Positions 26,219-33,063 of a DNA stretch of 64,000 nucleotides are shown one piece after another. The stretch comes from Altererythrobacter sp. ZODW24. GTDB taxonomy: Bacteria; Pseudomonadota; Alphaproteobacteria; Sphingomonadales; Sphingomonadaceae. The stretch's first letter is position 1. Each line of letters opens with the position of its first letter. The stretch is taken from positions 1,206,001-1,270,000 of the forward strand of contig NZ_CP031155.1 of NCBI RefSeq assembly GCF_003344885.1. The letters run 5' to 3'. Made by a program: the position numbers and the translations under genes. The notes under the pieces are model-generated. The model saw nothing but the letters and a program-made list of their open reading frames with translations, was not told where the DNA came from and did not search any database.

Positions 26219-27373
26219 ATGAACCTCACGTCTTCGGGCCCAGCAGCACTGAAATCATTCGGTGGCCTCGATGATCTTCACGCACTTATTGATACGGTTC
26301 CCGACGCTATGATCGTGATCGATACGACCGGGCAAATCCTATCTTTCAGCAACGGGGCCGAACGCATGTTCGGTTATGCGGAGACTGAGCTGATCGGTGA
26401 GAACGTTAGCGTCTTGATGCCGTCACCCGACAGGGAGCGTCACGATAGTTATCTAGAGCACTATATTGAAACAAGCGAGCGGCGCATTATTGGCATTGGT
26501 AGGGTTACAACTGCGCGAGCGCGCGACGGAGCGACATTCCCGATCGACCTTTCCGTGGGTGAGGTAAACCTGAACGAGAGAAAAGCTTTCGTCGGATTCA
26601 TCCGAGATTTAACCGATAGCAAAGAGACCGAACAGCAGCTGCACTCGCTACAAGCAGACCTTGCCCATGTGTCGCGCATATCTTCGATGGGAATGATGGC
26701 GACATCTATCGCGCATGAACTGAACCAACCGCTGACGGCTATCACCAACTATACCGAGGCCGCACGTGATCTGCTGGATGAGCCGAACGAAGAAAGTATC
26801 GCACATGTCCGCGAAGCACTGAATGAGTGTGCAGCAGAGGCGATCCGCGCCGGACAGATAGTCCAGCGTCTGCGGAGCTTCATTTCGCGCGGCGAGACGA
26901 CGCGTGAAATTGTGAGTCTGGCGCGAGTGGTGAAGGAGGCCACCGCGTTAGCACTGATAAACGGCGATGCACGCGATGTGGATTTCGAAGTCATGCTGGA
27001 TGACGCGGATGATCGGGTATTGGCTGACCCCGTCCAGATCCAGCAAGTACTGGTCAATCTGATCCGCAATGCTTTGGAGGCTATGGACGAGAGCACGGTC
27101 AAGAAGCTGGTGATCTCAAGCCACAATAATGACGACAACATGCTAACGGTAACGATCAGCGATAGCGGTCCAGGGCTGGACCAGCACGTCGCCGAACATC
27201 TGTTCCACCCCTTTATCAGCACAAAGGCCAGCGGAATGGGTCTAGGCCTATCGATCTGCAACACGATTATCAACGCCCACAATGGCAAGATATGGGCCGA
27301 GCCGTCCCCTCTCGGCGGCACCGATTTTCATTTCACTTTGATCAGCGCGAAGGGAGATACGAACAATGGCTGA
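26219..27373 (+). CDS. fixL: FixL-type oxygen-sensing histidine kinase
   Basis: A 384-residue soluble kinase with one PAS domain (about 18-135), HisKA (about 150-215, His166 in SIAHELNQP) and a HATPase (about 260-380, SGPGLDQH and GMGLGLSICNTII). The PAS contains the heme signature: His75 in ERHDSYLEHY and Arg95 in RIIGIGR, twenty residues apart like His200 and Arg220 of Bradyrhizobium FixL, so it should bind heme and sense oxygen. There are no membrane helices, unlike Sinorhizobium FixL. Start 26219 is preferred because the earlier in-frame ATG (26117) lies inside the palindrome. It overlaps fixJ by eight bases. Confidence 0.92.
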   Translation: MNLTSSGPAALKSFGGLDDLHALIDTVPDAMIVIDTTGQILSFSNGAERMFGYAETELIGENVSVLMPSPDRERHDSYLEHYIETSERRIIGIGRVTTARARDGATFPIDLSVGEVNLNERKAFVGFIRDLTDSKETEQQLHSLQADLAHVSRISSMGMMATSIAHELNQPLTAITNYTEAARDLLDEPNEESIAHVREALNECAAEAIRAGQIVQRLRSFISRGETTREIVSLARVVKEATALALINGDARDVDFEVMLDDADDRVLADPVQIQQVLVNLIRNALEAMDESTVKKLVISSHNNDDNMLTVTISDSGPGLDQHVAEHLFHPFISTKASGMGLGLSICNTIINAHNGKIWAEPSPLGGTDFHFTLISAKGDTNNG

Positions 27374-27983
27374 ATTTCCGGTCTTTTTGGTAGACGACGA
27401 TGATGGTGTGCGGCGCTCCGTCGGCTTCATGCTCAAGACTTCGGGCTATTTGGTTCAGCCATTTGAGTCGGGGGATGCATTCCTTGCAGCGGTCAAGAAT
27501 CTGGATGCTGGCTGCATCCTTCTTGACATAAGAATGCCGGGCACGGACGGGCTGGACGTTCAGGAACAGCTCAATGACCGCGGCGTTACCTCGCCCGTCA
27601 TTCTCATGACGGGCCACGGCGATATCGACATGGCAGTCAAAGCGATGAAAGCGGGTGCGTCAGACTTCATCGAAAAGCCGTTTGAAAAGGCAGACTTGCT
27701 GGAGGCGCTCGAACAAGCCGGACACCGGCTTACTGACGATGACCGCAGACATGCCCGGCGAGACGAAGCCTTGGTCATGCTCAACGGGCTGACCCCACGC
27801 GAGCGCGATGTATTGGATGGGTTGGTCAAGGGGCATCCCAACAAAACCATCGGCTATGATCTAGAAATCAGTCCCCGGACGGTCGAAATCCACCGCGCGA
27901 ACCTGATGCATAAACTGGAAGTGCATACTTTGTCGGACCTGCTGCGAATTGCATTCGCGGCTGGCTTGGGCAGCGAAGAATAG
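27366..27983 (+). CDS. fixJ: FixJ-type response regulator
   Basis: A 205-residue regulator. The receiver has the acidic pocket VDDDDG (10-14), phospho-Asp54 (ILLDIRMPG), the switch LMTGHGD and Lys in FIEKPF. The LuxR/FixJ helix-turn-helix (about 137-200) reads LTPRERDVLDGLVKG, then PRTVEIHRANLMHKL. It is phosphorylated by FixL when oxygen is low and activates transcription as a dimer. The ATG lies within the end of fixL (ATGGCTGA). No fixK-like gene is in the window, and ten copies of a palindrome surround it, so it may act directly on its targets. Confidence 0.93.
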   Translation: MAEFPVFLVDDDDGVRRSVGFMLKTSGYLVQPFESGDAFLAAVKNLDAGCILLDIRMPGTDGLDVQEQLNDRGVTSPVILMTGHGDIDMAVKAMKAGASDFIEKPFEKADLLEALEQAGHRLTDDDRRHARRDEALVMLNGLTPRERDVLDGLVKGHPNKTIGYDLEISPRTVEIHRANLMHKLEVHTLSDLLRIAFAAGLGSEE

Positions 27984-27995
27984 GGAATTCACAGA

Positions 27996-28580
27996 ATGGC
28001 GATCTTCTATTTTGCCCAGATCGCTTTGCCGTTGTTTTTTCTGGTGTGGTTGCAAGTCTTTCCGCCCACGAACCGTATTGCGCTGCTGGTCCTGACCTTG
28101 GGAGCGACACTTTGGCTTAGCGCAATCTGGCTAGGCGGTATTTGGTTCACATACCCGCGCTGGCTGGTGCCAGCCTCCGCTATTTTCCTGGTGTGGGTGA
28201 CTTGGCGAAACTGGCATTGCGCTGACGATGGCATTCGCCCCACGGGCATACGCAATTGGATAGCCATCGTTTCCGGCTCAATGCTCGGCGTGGCAGCGAT
28301 CGCGGCGCTGGCTTCTGCCGTCGCCAGCCGGGCGGCACTATCTACGCAGATCGTAGAGTTGGCCAATCCCCTTTTCTCCGAGAGTTATGTGGTCGCTATA
28401 ATGGTAAGGGACGACACGCTCTGGTTCGCCGCTCAAACCGATCAGGTTTGCGACACCGCGACTACCCGGAACGGCAACCTGGTTCCGTTGGGTTCCGTTA
28501 GTGTCAAGTACTCTCCAGCGCGGATCGGATGGTTTTCTAGATGGAAGAGATTCTCGTCATCCTCTTCGCCAACTGCGTAG
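27996..28580 (+). CDS. Membrane protein of unknown function, possibly 3'-truncated
   Basis: A 194-residue protein with three N-terminal helices (about 4-22, 27-50, 55-70) and another near 88-112, followed by a hydrophilic end. It starts 12 nt after fixJ and is probably in the same transcript. The last 46 codons overlap the convergent gene at 28442-28807 and end in a Ser/Lys-rich, non-protein-like tail. From memory, the part around STQIVELANPL resembles the membrane-anchor half of larger M23-peptidase-like proteins in related genomes, so the gene may be a truncated remnant; this is weak. The function is not known. Confidence 0.5.
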   Translation: MAIFYFAQIALPLFFLVWLQVFPPTNRIALLVLTLGATLWLSAIWLGGIWFTYPRWLVPASAIFLVWVTWRNWHCADDGIRPTGIRNWIAIVSGSMLGVAAIAALASAVASRAALSTQIVELANPLFSESYVVAIMVRDDTLWFAAQTDQVCDTATTRNGNLVPLGSVSVKYSPARIGWFSRWKRFSSSSSPTA

Positions 28581-28807
28581 GAAAACGCCCAGCCATTCTT
28601 TACTTTGAGGATATAGCCAGACTGATCAGGCTCGTTCGGCCAGAACCGCCTTACGGTCGCCCTTTGAGGGTCAGCTTTGCGCAACTTGTCGTCGATGAAG
28701 CCATCATCACTAAGTGGCAGCCTGATCAGATAGGACCGACTCGGCGATCCGGATGGAAATTCGTCTGTGCGGGCGAGTTCGAGTTTGACGATATACCATT
28801 CGCTCAT
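28442..28807 (-). CDS. Hypothetical protein (121 aa, soluble)
   Basis: A soluble 121-residue protein starting MSEWYIVKLELARTDEFPSG, with a following block YLIRLPLSDDGFIDDKLRKADPQRATVRRFWP and a beta-rich C-terminus (EYLTLTEPNGTRLPFRVVAV). I know it only as a conserved hypothetical type. Start 28807 has GAAGG upstream; an earlier frame would add up to 14 residues. Its 3' end overlaps the convergent membrane gene. The element at 28887-28902 is 79 nt upstream of it and may be shared with the divergent stress-protein gene. Confidence 0.7.
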   Translation of the reverse strand: MSEWYIVKLELARTDEFPSGSPSRSYLIRLPLSDDGFIDDKLRKADPQRATVRRFWPNEPDQSGYILKVKNGWAFSYAVGEEDDENLFHLENHPIRAGEYLTLTEPNGTRLPFRVVAVSQT

Positions 28808-28886
28808 GTTCTGACCTTCTTTTGAATCGGTCATATGATTGCGCCGCAAACAGTTTTTGCGAATAGGGAATGTTACGGATCCCGTC

Positions 28887-28902
28887 TCAGGACATTTGCG
28901 TA
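28887..28902. promoter_or_regulatory. FixJ-type element before second stress protein
   Basis: TCAGGACATTTGCGTA matches 9 of 12 fixed positions. It shares a near-identical 15-mer (28893-28907) with the adh promoter. It ends 70 nt before the start at 28973. Confidence 0.5.
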
Positions 28903-28972
28903 GTTACCCGGCGCGTATGGCCACTAGCCTTCCTTGCGACACCCACGAAGCGTCCATTGAAGGGAAATAGTC

Positions 28973-29794
28973 ATGCGTTCCATTCTACTGCATATCCATG
29001 AGGACGATTGCCAAGAGGCGCGCTTTCAAACCGCCTTGGATCTTGCTCGACATTTTGATGCTCACCTAACCTGCGTGCACGCAGTGCCCTATGAATTTGG
29101 TGTGCCGGGGGATTTCTACGGCACCATGGCGTCACAACTGGCAATTGAATACGAAAAGAACGCGCGCACCATCCGCGAGAAATTTAAGAAGCGGTTGGCA
29201 GCGGAAGATGTGAGTTGGGAATGGATATTCAGCAATGGCCCCGCTTCGCAATTGATCAAAAACTACGCCCCGTTATCCGACGTCGTGGTCCTCGGTGCGC
29301 GCAACCCTGTAGGTAGCCCCGACCACCCGTCTCTGTTGGTGACCGAATTGATAGGAGCGGTCCGGCCTCCTCTAATGGTGGTTCCTGCGAATATGGGACC
29401 CTTCATCCTAGAAACACCAGCGGTTGTCGCTTGGAATGGTTCGGCTGAAGCATCGCATGCCATTGCCGCTGCGCTGCCGATTCTGAAGCTGGCTTCAGAA
29501 GTCCACATTTTGGAAGTTGAGGAAGAAGAGAAGCCTAGACTTCATAAGAAACTGCCCGCAACCGAAGCAGCAGAGTTCCTCGCGCGCCACGAAATCGAAG
29601 CCGAGATCGTCAAGTTCCCGATGGATAAGAAAGCATCGATTGCCGCCGGTATTCTCAACGCAGCGACCATCCGTCAAGCCGGTTATCTCGTGATGGGAGC
29701 ATATGGCCATTCACGTTTACGTGAACGCATACTAGGCGGCGTTACGCGGGAATTGCTGAAGGACCCGAAAATCCCGCTGATCCTTTCACATTAA
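28973..29794 (+). CDS. Universal stress protein (tandem domain, short form)
   Basis: A 273-residue protein with two UspA-like halves: RSILLHIHEDDCQEARF (about 1-140) and ETPAVVAWNGSAEASHAIAA (about 150-270). The C-terminal half ends with the ATP-loop-like YLVMGAYGHSRLRERILGGVTRELL and PLILSH. The first half lacks the glycine loop (GARNPVGSPDH), so only the second is likely to bind nucleotide. GAAGGGA lies upstream of the ATG. It is alone on the + strand and its stop overlaps the end of the convergent proline-rich gene by nine bases. Confidence 0.9.
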   Translation: MRSILLHIHEDDCQEARFQTALDLARHFDAHLTCVHAVPYEFGVPGDFYGTMASQLAIEYEKNARTIREKFKKRLAAEDVSWEWIFSNGPASQLIKNYAPLSDVVVLGARNPVGSPDHPSLLVTELIGAVRPPLMVVPANMGPFILETPAVVAWNGSAEASHAIAAALPILKLASEVHILEVEEEEKPRLHKKLPATEAAEFLARHEIEAEIVKFPMDKKASIAAGILNAATIRQAGYLVMGAYGHSRLRERILGGVTRELLKDPKIPLILSH

Positions 29795-29962
29795 GCCGGG
29801 TCCAGGAAACTCGTCAGGACTTCGGTCAGGTTGGTCAAAATCCGGCGGCAAGGGCTCGGTTTCGGGCGGCGAAGACGGAACAGGCTCATCGGGTTGTTGC
29901 GGCGTTTCGGGTGGTGACTGGGGATCAATACGGTCCGGATTGGTTGGTGGGGTGGTAGCCAT
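29786..29962 (-). CDS. Small proline-rich acidic protein (58 aa)
   Basis: A 58-residue protein starting MATTPPTNPDRIDPQSPPE and continuing as repeated P-x-x-P/E runs to PGPGLM. It has no hydrophobic segment and is predicted disordered. AAGGAG lies upstream of the ATG at 29962. The frame overlaps the convergent usp stop by nine bases. A 10/12 copy of the island palindrome lies 58 nt upstream, which argues that this tiny gene is expressed with the island. Similar short Pro-rich proteins are known to me only as hypothetical proteins. The function is not known. Confidence 0.65.
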   Translation of the reverse strand: MATTPPTNPDRIDPQSPPETPQQPDEPVPSSPPETEPLPPDFDQPDRSPDEFPGPGLM

Positions 29963-30020
29963 TTCAGAGCGCTCCTTGCACGGTTTCCAACGCTTTAGGC
30001 CCGGCAGCCGAGCCAGCTAA

Positions 30021-30036
30021 TAAGGACATTCCCTGA
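30021..30036. promoter_or_regulatory. FixJ-type element before proline-rich gene
   Basis: TAAGGACATTCCCTGA matches 10 of 12 fixed positions with an intact left arm. It lies 58 nt upstream of the leftward start at 29962. It is the rightmost copy seen and marks the end of the island. Confidence 0.5.
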
Positions 30037-30056
30037 TCCGCAGCGCGGGCTCGCAA

Positions 30057-30210
30057 ATGAAAATGAGGCTTTCGGGAGAATCCAACGCCGGGCGGTTCCA
30101 ATATACTGGCCAGTCATGGCTGTCAGAGATCGGCATGTATTACTATAAAGCCCGCATCTACTCGCCGACGCTCGGCCGGTTCCTCCAGACTGATCCTATC
30201 GGATATGAAG
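30057..30210 (+). pseudogene. RHS-repeat core fragment
   Basis: The frame encodes about 50 residues of the RHS-associated core: FQYTGQSWLSEIGMYYY, then KARIYSPTLGRFLQTDPIGYEG. In intact RHS/YD-repeat proteins this sits just before the variable toxin tip. Nothing of the upstream repeats remains. At about 30205-30210 the sequence changes to polysaccharide-deacetylase coding in another frame, so this is a recombination scrap. Confidence 0.8.
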
Positions 30211-30822
30211 GCCAGTTTTGCCACCAATGGCGCCATCGCCGACCGCTATCCGGAACTGGTCAAACAGATCGCCGATGCAGGCCATGAGATCATTGCCCAT
30301 TCCACCGATATGAACGGCACAATCGCCAGCGGCATGGCGGCGGGAGCAGAGGCAGCACTGATCGAAAGCTCGCTGTCGAGTCTTGAAAAAGTTACCGGCA
30401 AGCGCCCCGACGGCTGGCTCTCCATCGCACGTTCGCAAAGCTTCGACACACCCGATCTCCTCAAAGCTGCAGGCGTCAAATATTGCTGCGACTGGGTGAA
30501 TGACGAGCTGCCATACCGCTTCAAAAACGAGCTCATAAATCTGCAGCTGAATCATGAGCTCAGCGATCGCCAGATTGTGACCGTGCAGCAGCAATCTGCC
30601 GACAGTTACGCTGAGGCGATGAGTGATGCGTTCGGCTGGCTCGTGCGCGAGGCCGCGCAGTTTGGTGGACGGAAGCTGCCCATGCACATCACGCCCTATA
30701 TCATGGGGCTGCCCTACCGGATCGCCAGCTTCGAGGCATTGCTCGCGGATCTAACCGCTCGCCCCGAAGCGTGGTTTGCAACCGGCGGAGAAATCGTTTC
30801 AAGTTGGGAGCAGCAACAGTGA
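30205..30822 (+). pseudogene. Polysaccharide deacetylase, N-terminally truncated
   Basis: 205 codons of a NodB-like/allantoinase-type polysaccharide deacetylase. They begin inside the domain (ASFATNGAIADRYPELVKQIADAGHEIIAHSTDM), with the metal His in EIIAHSTDM, and end MHITPYIMGLPYRIASFEALL. Roughly the first 100 residues, including the catalytic Asp-Asp motif, are missing, replaced by the RHS scrap. The remaining frame is open, so decay is recent or the piece is still translated from a chance ATG. The stop overlaps the GTG that begins the aldehyde dehydrogenase remnant (GTGA), an old operon junction. Confidence 0.8.
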
Positions 30823-31137
30823 AAGCCCGCAATCCGCGCACCGGCGCAGAGGACTATGAATTCGCGGCAAATAGCAGCGCAAAGGTCGAAGCCGAGGCTG
30901 CCCAAATTGCCGCTGGTCTATGTCATGGGCGGGTCTGAAACCGGGCAAGCTCTGGTCGGCGCGGTGGATTATGTCTGCTTTACCGGATCGACCGAGACGG
31001 GACGCAAGATCGCCGTCGCTGCCGCTAATGCGCTGATCCCCGTCAATCTTGAATTGGGCGGCAAAGATCCGATGACTTGCTGCGCGAAATGGGCCGGTCA
31101 GATGATGAAATTGCCAGCCGACGCGATAAGGGTGTAG
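30819..31137 (+). pseudogene. Aldehyde dehydrogenase remnant with internal deletion
   Basis: About 32 codons of an aldehyde dehydrogenase N-terminus (VKARNPRTGAEDYEF) run out of frame at about 30905. A middle piece follows in another frame: VYVMGGSETGQALVGAVDYV, then CFTGSTETGRKIAVAAANALIPVNLELGGKDPM. This includes the FTGST cofactor motif and the ELGGKDP region, but the catalytic Cys domain and C-terminus are absent. It is a dead gene made by at least two deletions. Confidence 0.85.
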
Positions 31138-31146
31138 TCTGACCGC

Positions 31147-32238
31147 ATGATAAGCAGTGGGGGTAAACTTGAAGGCATAAAGGTCGTTGACCTTTCGCTG
31201 TTCCTGCCCGGCCCAGCCCTAACGGTAATGATGGCCGATCAGGGCGCTGAGGTAATCAAGGTAGAGCCCGCCGCAGGTGATCCGGCCCGGCAGATGGCTC
31301 CATTCGAAGGCGGTCATTCGGTTTGGTTTGCAAATCTCAATCGCGGAAAGTCCAGCGTCTCGCTTGATCTCAAAAGCGAAGAAGGCAAGGCGGCCATGTG
31401 GGAATTGCTCGCAGAAGCGGACGTGATGGTCGAGGGGTTCCGCCCCGGCGTGATGAAGCGGCTTGGCTTTGATTATGAAGCCGTAGCGGCGCGCAATCCG
31501 CGCATAGTCTATTGCTCGATCTCAGCCTTCGGGCAGGAGGGCGAATTGGCCCATCATCCTGCGCATGACATGGCGGTACAGGCGCTAGCGGGCTTTCTTT
31601 CAGTGAATGATGGACCGGACGGCAAGCCAGTTGTCCCCGGTGTGCCCAGCGCCGATATGGCCGCTGGCCTGACCGGCCTTTCCGCCGTGCTGATGGCGCT
31701 AATCGGGCGCGAAAAATCAGGCCGCGGTGATTATATTGATTGCGCGATGCTCGATGCCATGATGCCATGGTGCACGCATACCGCGGGCAGCGCGATTGCG
31801 GGCGGCGAGAGTCCGCGCTCTGCCAGCCAGCGCTCGCTTGGCGGCGCGGCATTCTACAACGTCTACCGCACCAAAGACGGGCTGCATGTTGTGCTCGGCG
31901 GGCGCGAAGAGAAATTCGCGCGCAATCTGCTGACCGCGCTAGATATGCCGGACCGCGTCGAAGAGGCGCTGCGCGATGCGGGCCAGCAAGATGCACTGAT
32001 CGCGGATCTGGCCGAGATTTTCGCGGGCCGCACGCGCAACGAGTGGGTGCAATGGTTCGCTGACAAAGACGTCGCCTTCTCGCCTGTGCTCGATTACCGC
32101 GAAGCGCTCGATAGCGCCCATTTTGCCGAGCGAGGCCTGTGGCTCGAAGTAGACGGGCGGCACATGATTGCTCCCGCGATCCGCTTCGCTTCGCAGGCCG
32201 GACGCGCAGTTTCAGGCGAGGTGCCGGACCTTGGCTAA
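31147..32238 (+). CDS. CaiB/BaiF-family CoA-transferase
   Basis: A 363-residue class III CoA-transferase, intact. It starts with LEGIKVVDLSLFLPGPALTVMMADQGAEVIKVEPAAGDPAR, has the NLNRGKSSVSLDLKSEEG stretch, and Asp141 in PAHDMAVQALAGF is the expected acyl-carrier aspartate. The last third (RNEWVQWFADKDVAFSPVLDYREAL) is typical. Such enzymes move CoA between carboxylic acids, or act as alpha-methylacyl-CoA racemases. Its true substrate is unknown; its surroundings are mostly dead genes from what looks like a catabolic operon. The end lies 13 nt from the convergent GntR gene. Confidence 0.9.
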   Translation: MISSGGKLEGIKVVDLSLFLPGPALTVMMADQGAEVIKVEPAAGDPARQMAPFEGGHSVWFANLNRGKSSVSLDLKSEEGKAAMWELLAEADVMVEGFRPGVMKRLGFDYEAVAARNPRIVYCSISAFGQEGELAHHPAHDMAVQALAGFLSVNDGPDGKPVVPGVPSADMAAGLTGLSAVLMALIGREKSGRGDYIDCAMLDAMMPWCTHTAGSAIAGGESPRSASQRSLGGAAFYNVYRTKDGLHVVLGGREEKFARNLLTALDMPDRVEEALRDAGQQDALIADLAEIFAGRTRNEWVQWFADKDVAFSPVLDYREALDSAHFAERGLWLEVDGRHMIAPAIRFASQAGRAVSGEVPDLG

Positions 32239-32251
32239 CCCCGCGAAAGCC

Positions 32252-33019
32252 TCAACTCTCAACGTCGATATGCATGGCGTAGGCGAAGCGGTCCCCGGGG
32301 TGGTAGCTGACCGAAATTTCAAACAGCTTGCCGGCAGGGTTGTGATAGACCCGCAAGATCCGCAGCACCGGAGAATCGTGCTCGACCTCCAGCGCCGCTG
32401 CGACATCTTCATCCGCAGCGATAGCCTGAATATCTTGCGTGACTTTGCCGATGGCAACGCCAGCGAGCCGTTCAATTTGGCTGAACAAAGTGCCAGCTGC
32501 CAGATCAAGCCGGTCGACCGCATCGCCCAGCATTTCATGGAAATAGGCATCGGTTACGGCAATCGGCAGAGCGTCGTCCGAATGTCGACGGACACCGCGA
32601 AAGCACCGCCAGTTGCCTTTGGTGCTTCCTTCGATTTGTTCAGCCACCGCGCGTGGGAGGTTGCCGTCGGTCGTAGCGGCATATGTCACCGCACTATCGC
32701 GCGCATATTGCAAAATCTCGCTGACATTGCTCAGCGGTCGGTGAAGCGCACCGCCGCGCGCACCGGCCGGTTGGACTTTGGTGCCCGATCCGCGCTTGCG
32801 TTCAATCAGTCCTTCTGCCTGAAGGCGCCGCAGCGCCTCACGGACAGTAAAGCGGCTGACCTCATATTGCTTGCAAAGCGCACTTTCAGTCGGAAATCGA
32901 TGTCCGGCATTTTCGGCATCTGCAAATTTGTCGGCCAAAATTGCTTCGCGCAATTCACCCGCCAATTGCATGTAGCGCGGGACTGCGCCCTTGCGCGTCT
33001 TACCGGCGGTTGCGACCAA
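32252..33019 (-). CDS. GntR-family regulator with UTRA domain
   Basis: A 255-residue repressor of the HutC subfamily. The N-terminal winged helix (about 15-80) reads PRYMQLAGELREAIL, then ESALCKQYEVSRFTVREALRRLQAEGLIERKRGSGTKV. The UTRA ligand domain occupies about 95-250. Start is TTG 33019 with GGAGA six bases upstream. It is transcribed divergently from the MmgE/PrpD gene (44-nt gap) and convergently with the CoA-transferase, so these are its likely targets. The ligand is unknown, perhaps an organic acid. Confidence 0.9.
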   Translation of the reverse strand: MVATAGKTRKGAVPRYMQLAGELREAILADKFADAENAGHRFPTESALCKQYEVSRFTVREALRRLQAEGLIERKRGSGTKVQPAGARGGALHRPLSNVSEILQYARDSAVTYAATTDGNLPRAVAEQIEGSTKGNWRCFRGVRRHSDDALPIAVTDAYFHEMLGDAVDRLDLAAGTLFSQIERLAGVAIGKVTQDIQAIAADEDVAAALEVEHDSPVLRILRVYHNPAGKLFEISVSYHPGDRFAYAMHIDVES

Positions 33020-33063
33020 GGTTCTCTCTCCACATTCAGGGTTTCGGCGCGGGGAACAGCATC

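Noticed and set aside
30057-30210. Active RHS toxin with a new tip
   Set aside because: Only the last core repeat remains, there are no upstream repeats or signal for export, and the tip side is a fragment of an unrelated metabolic enzyme in another frame.
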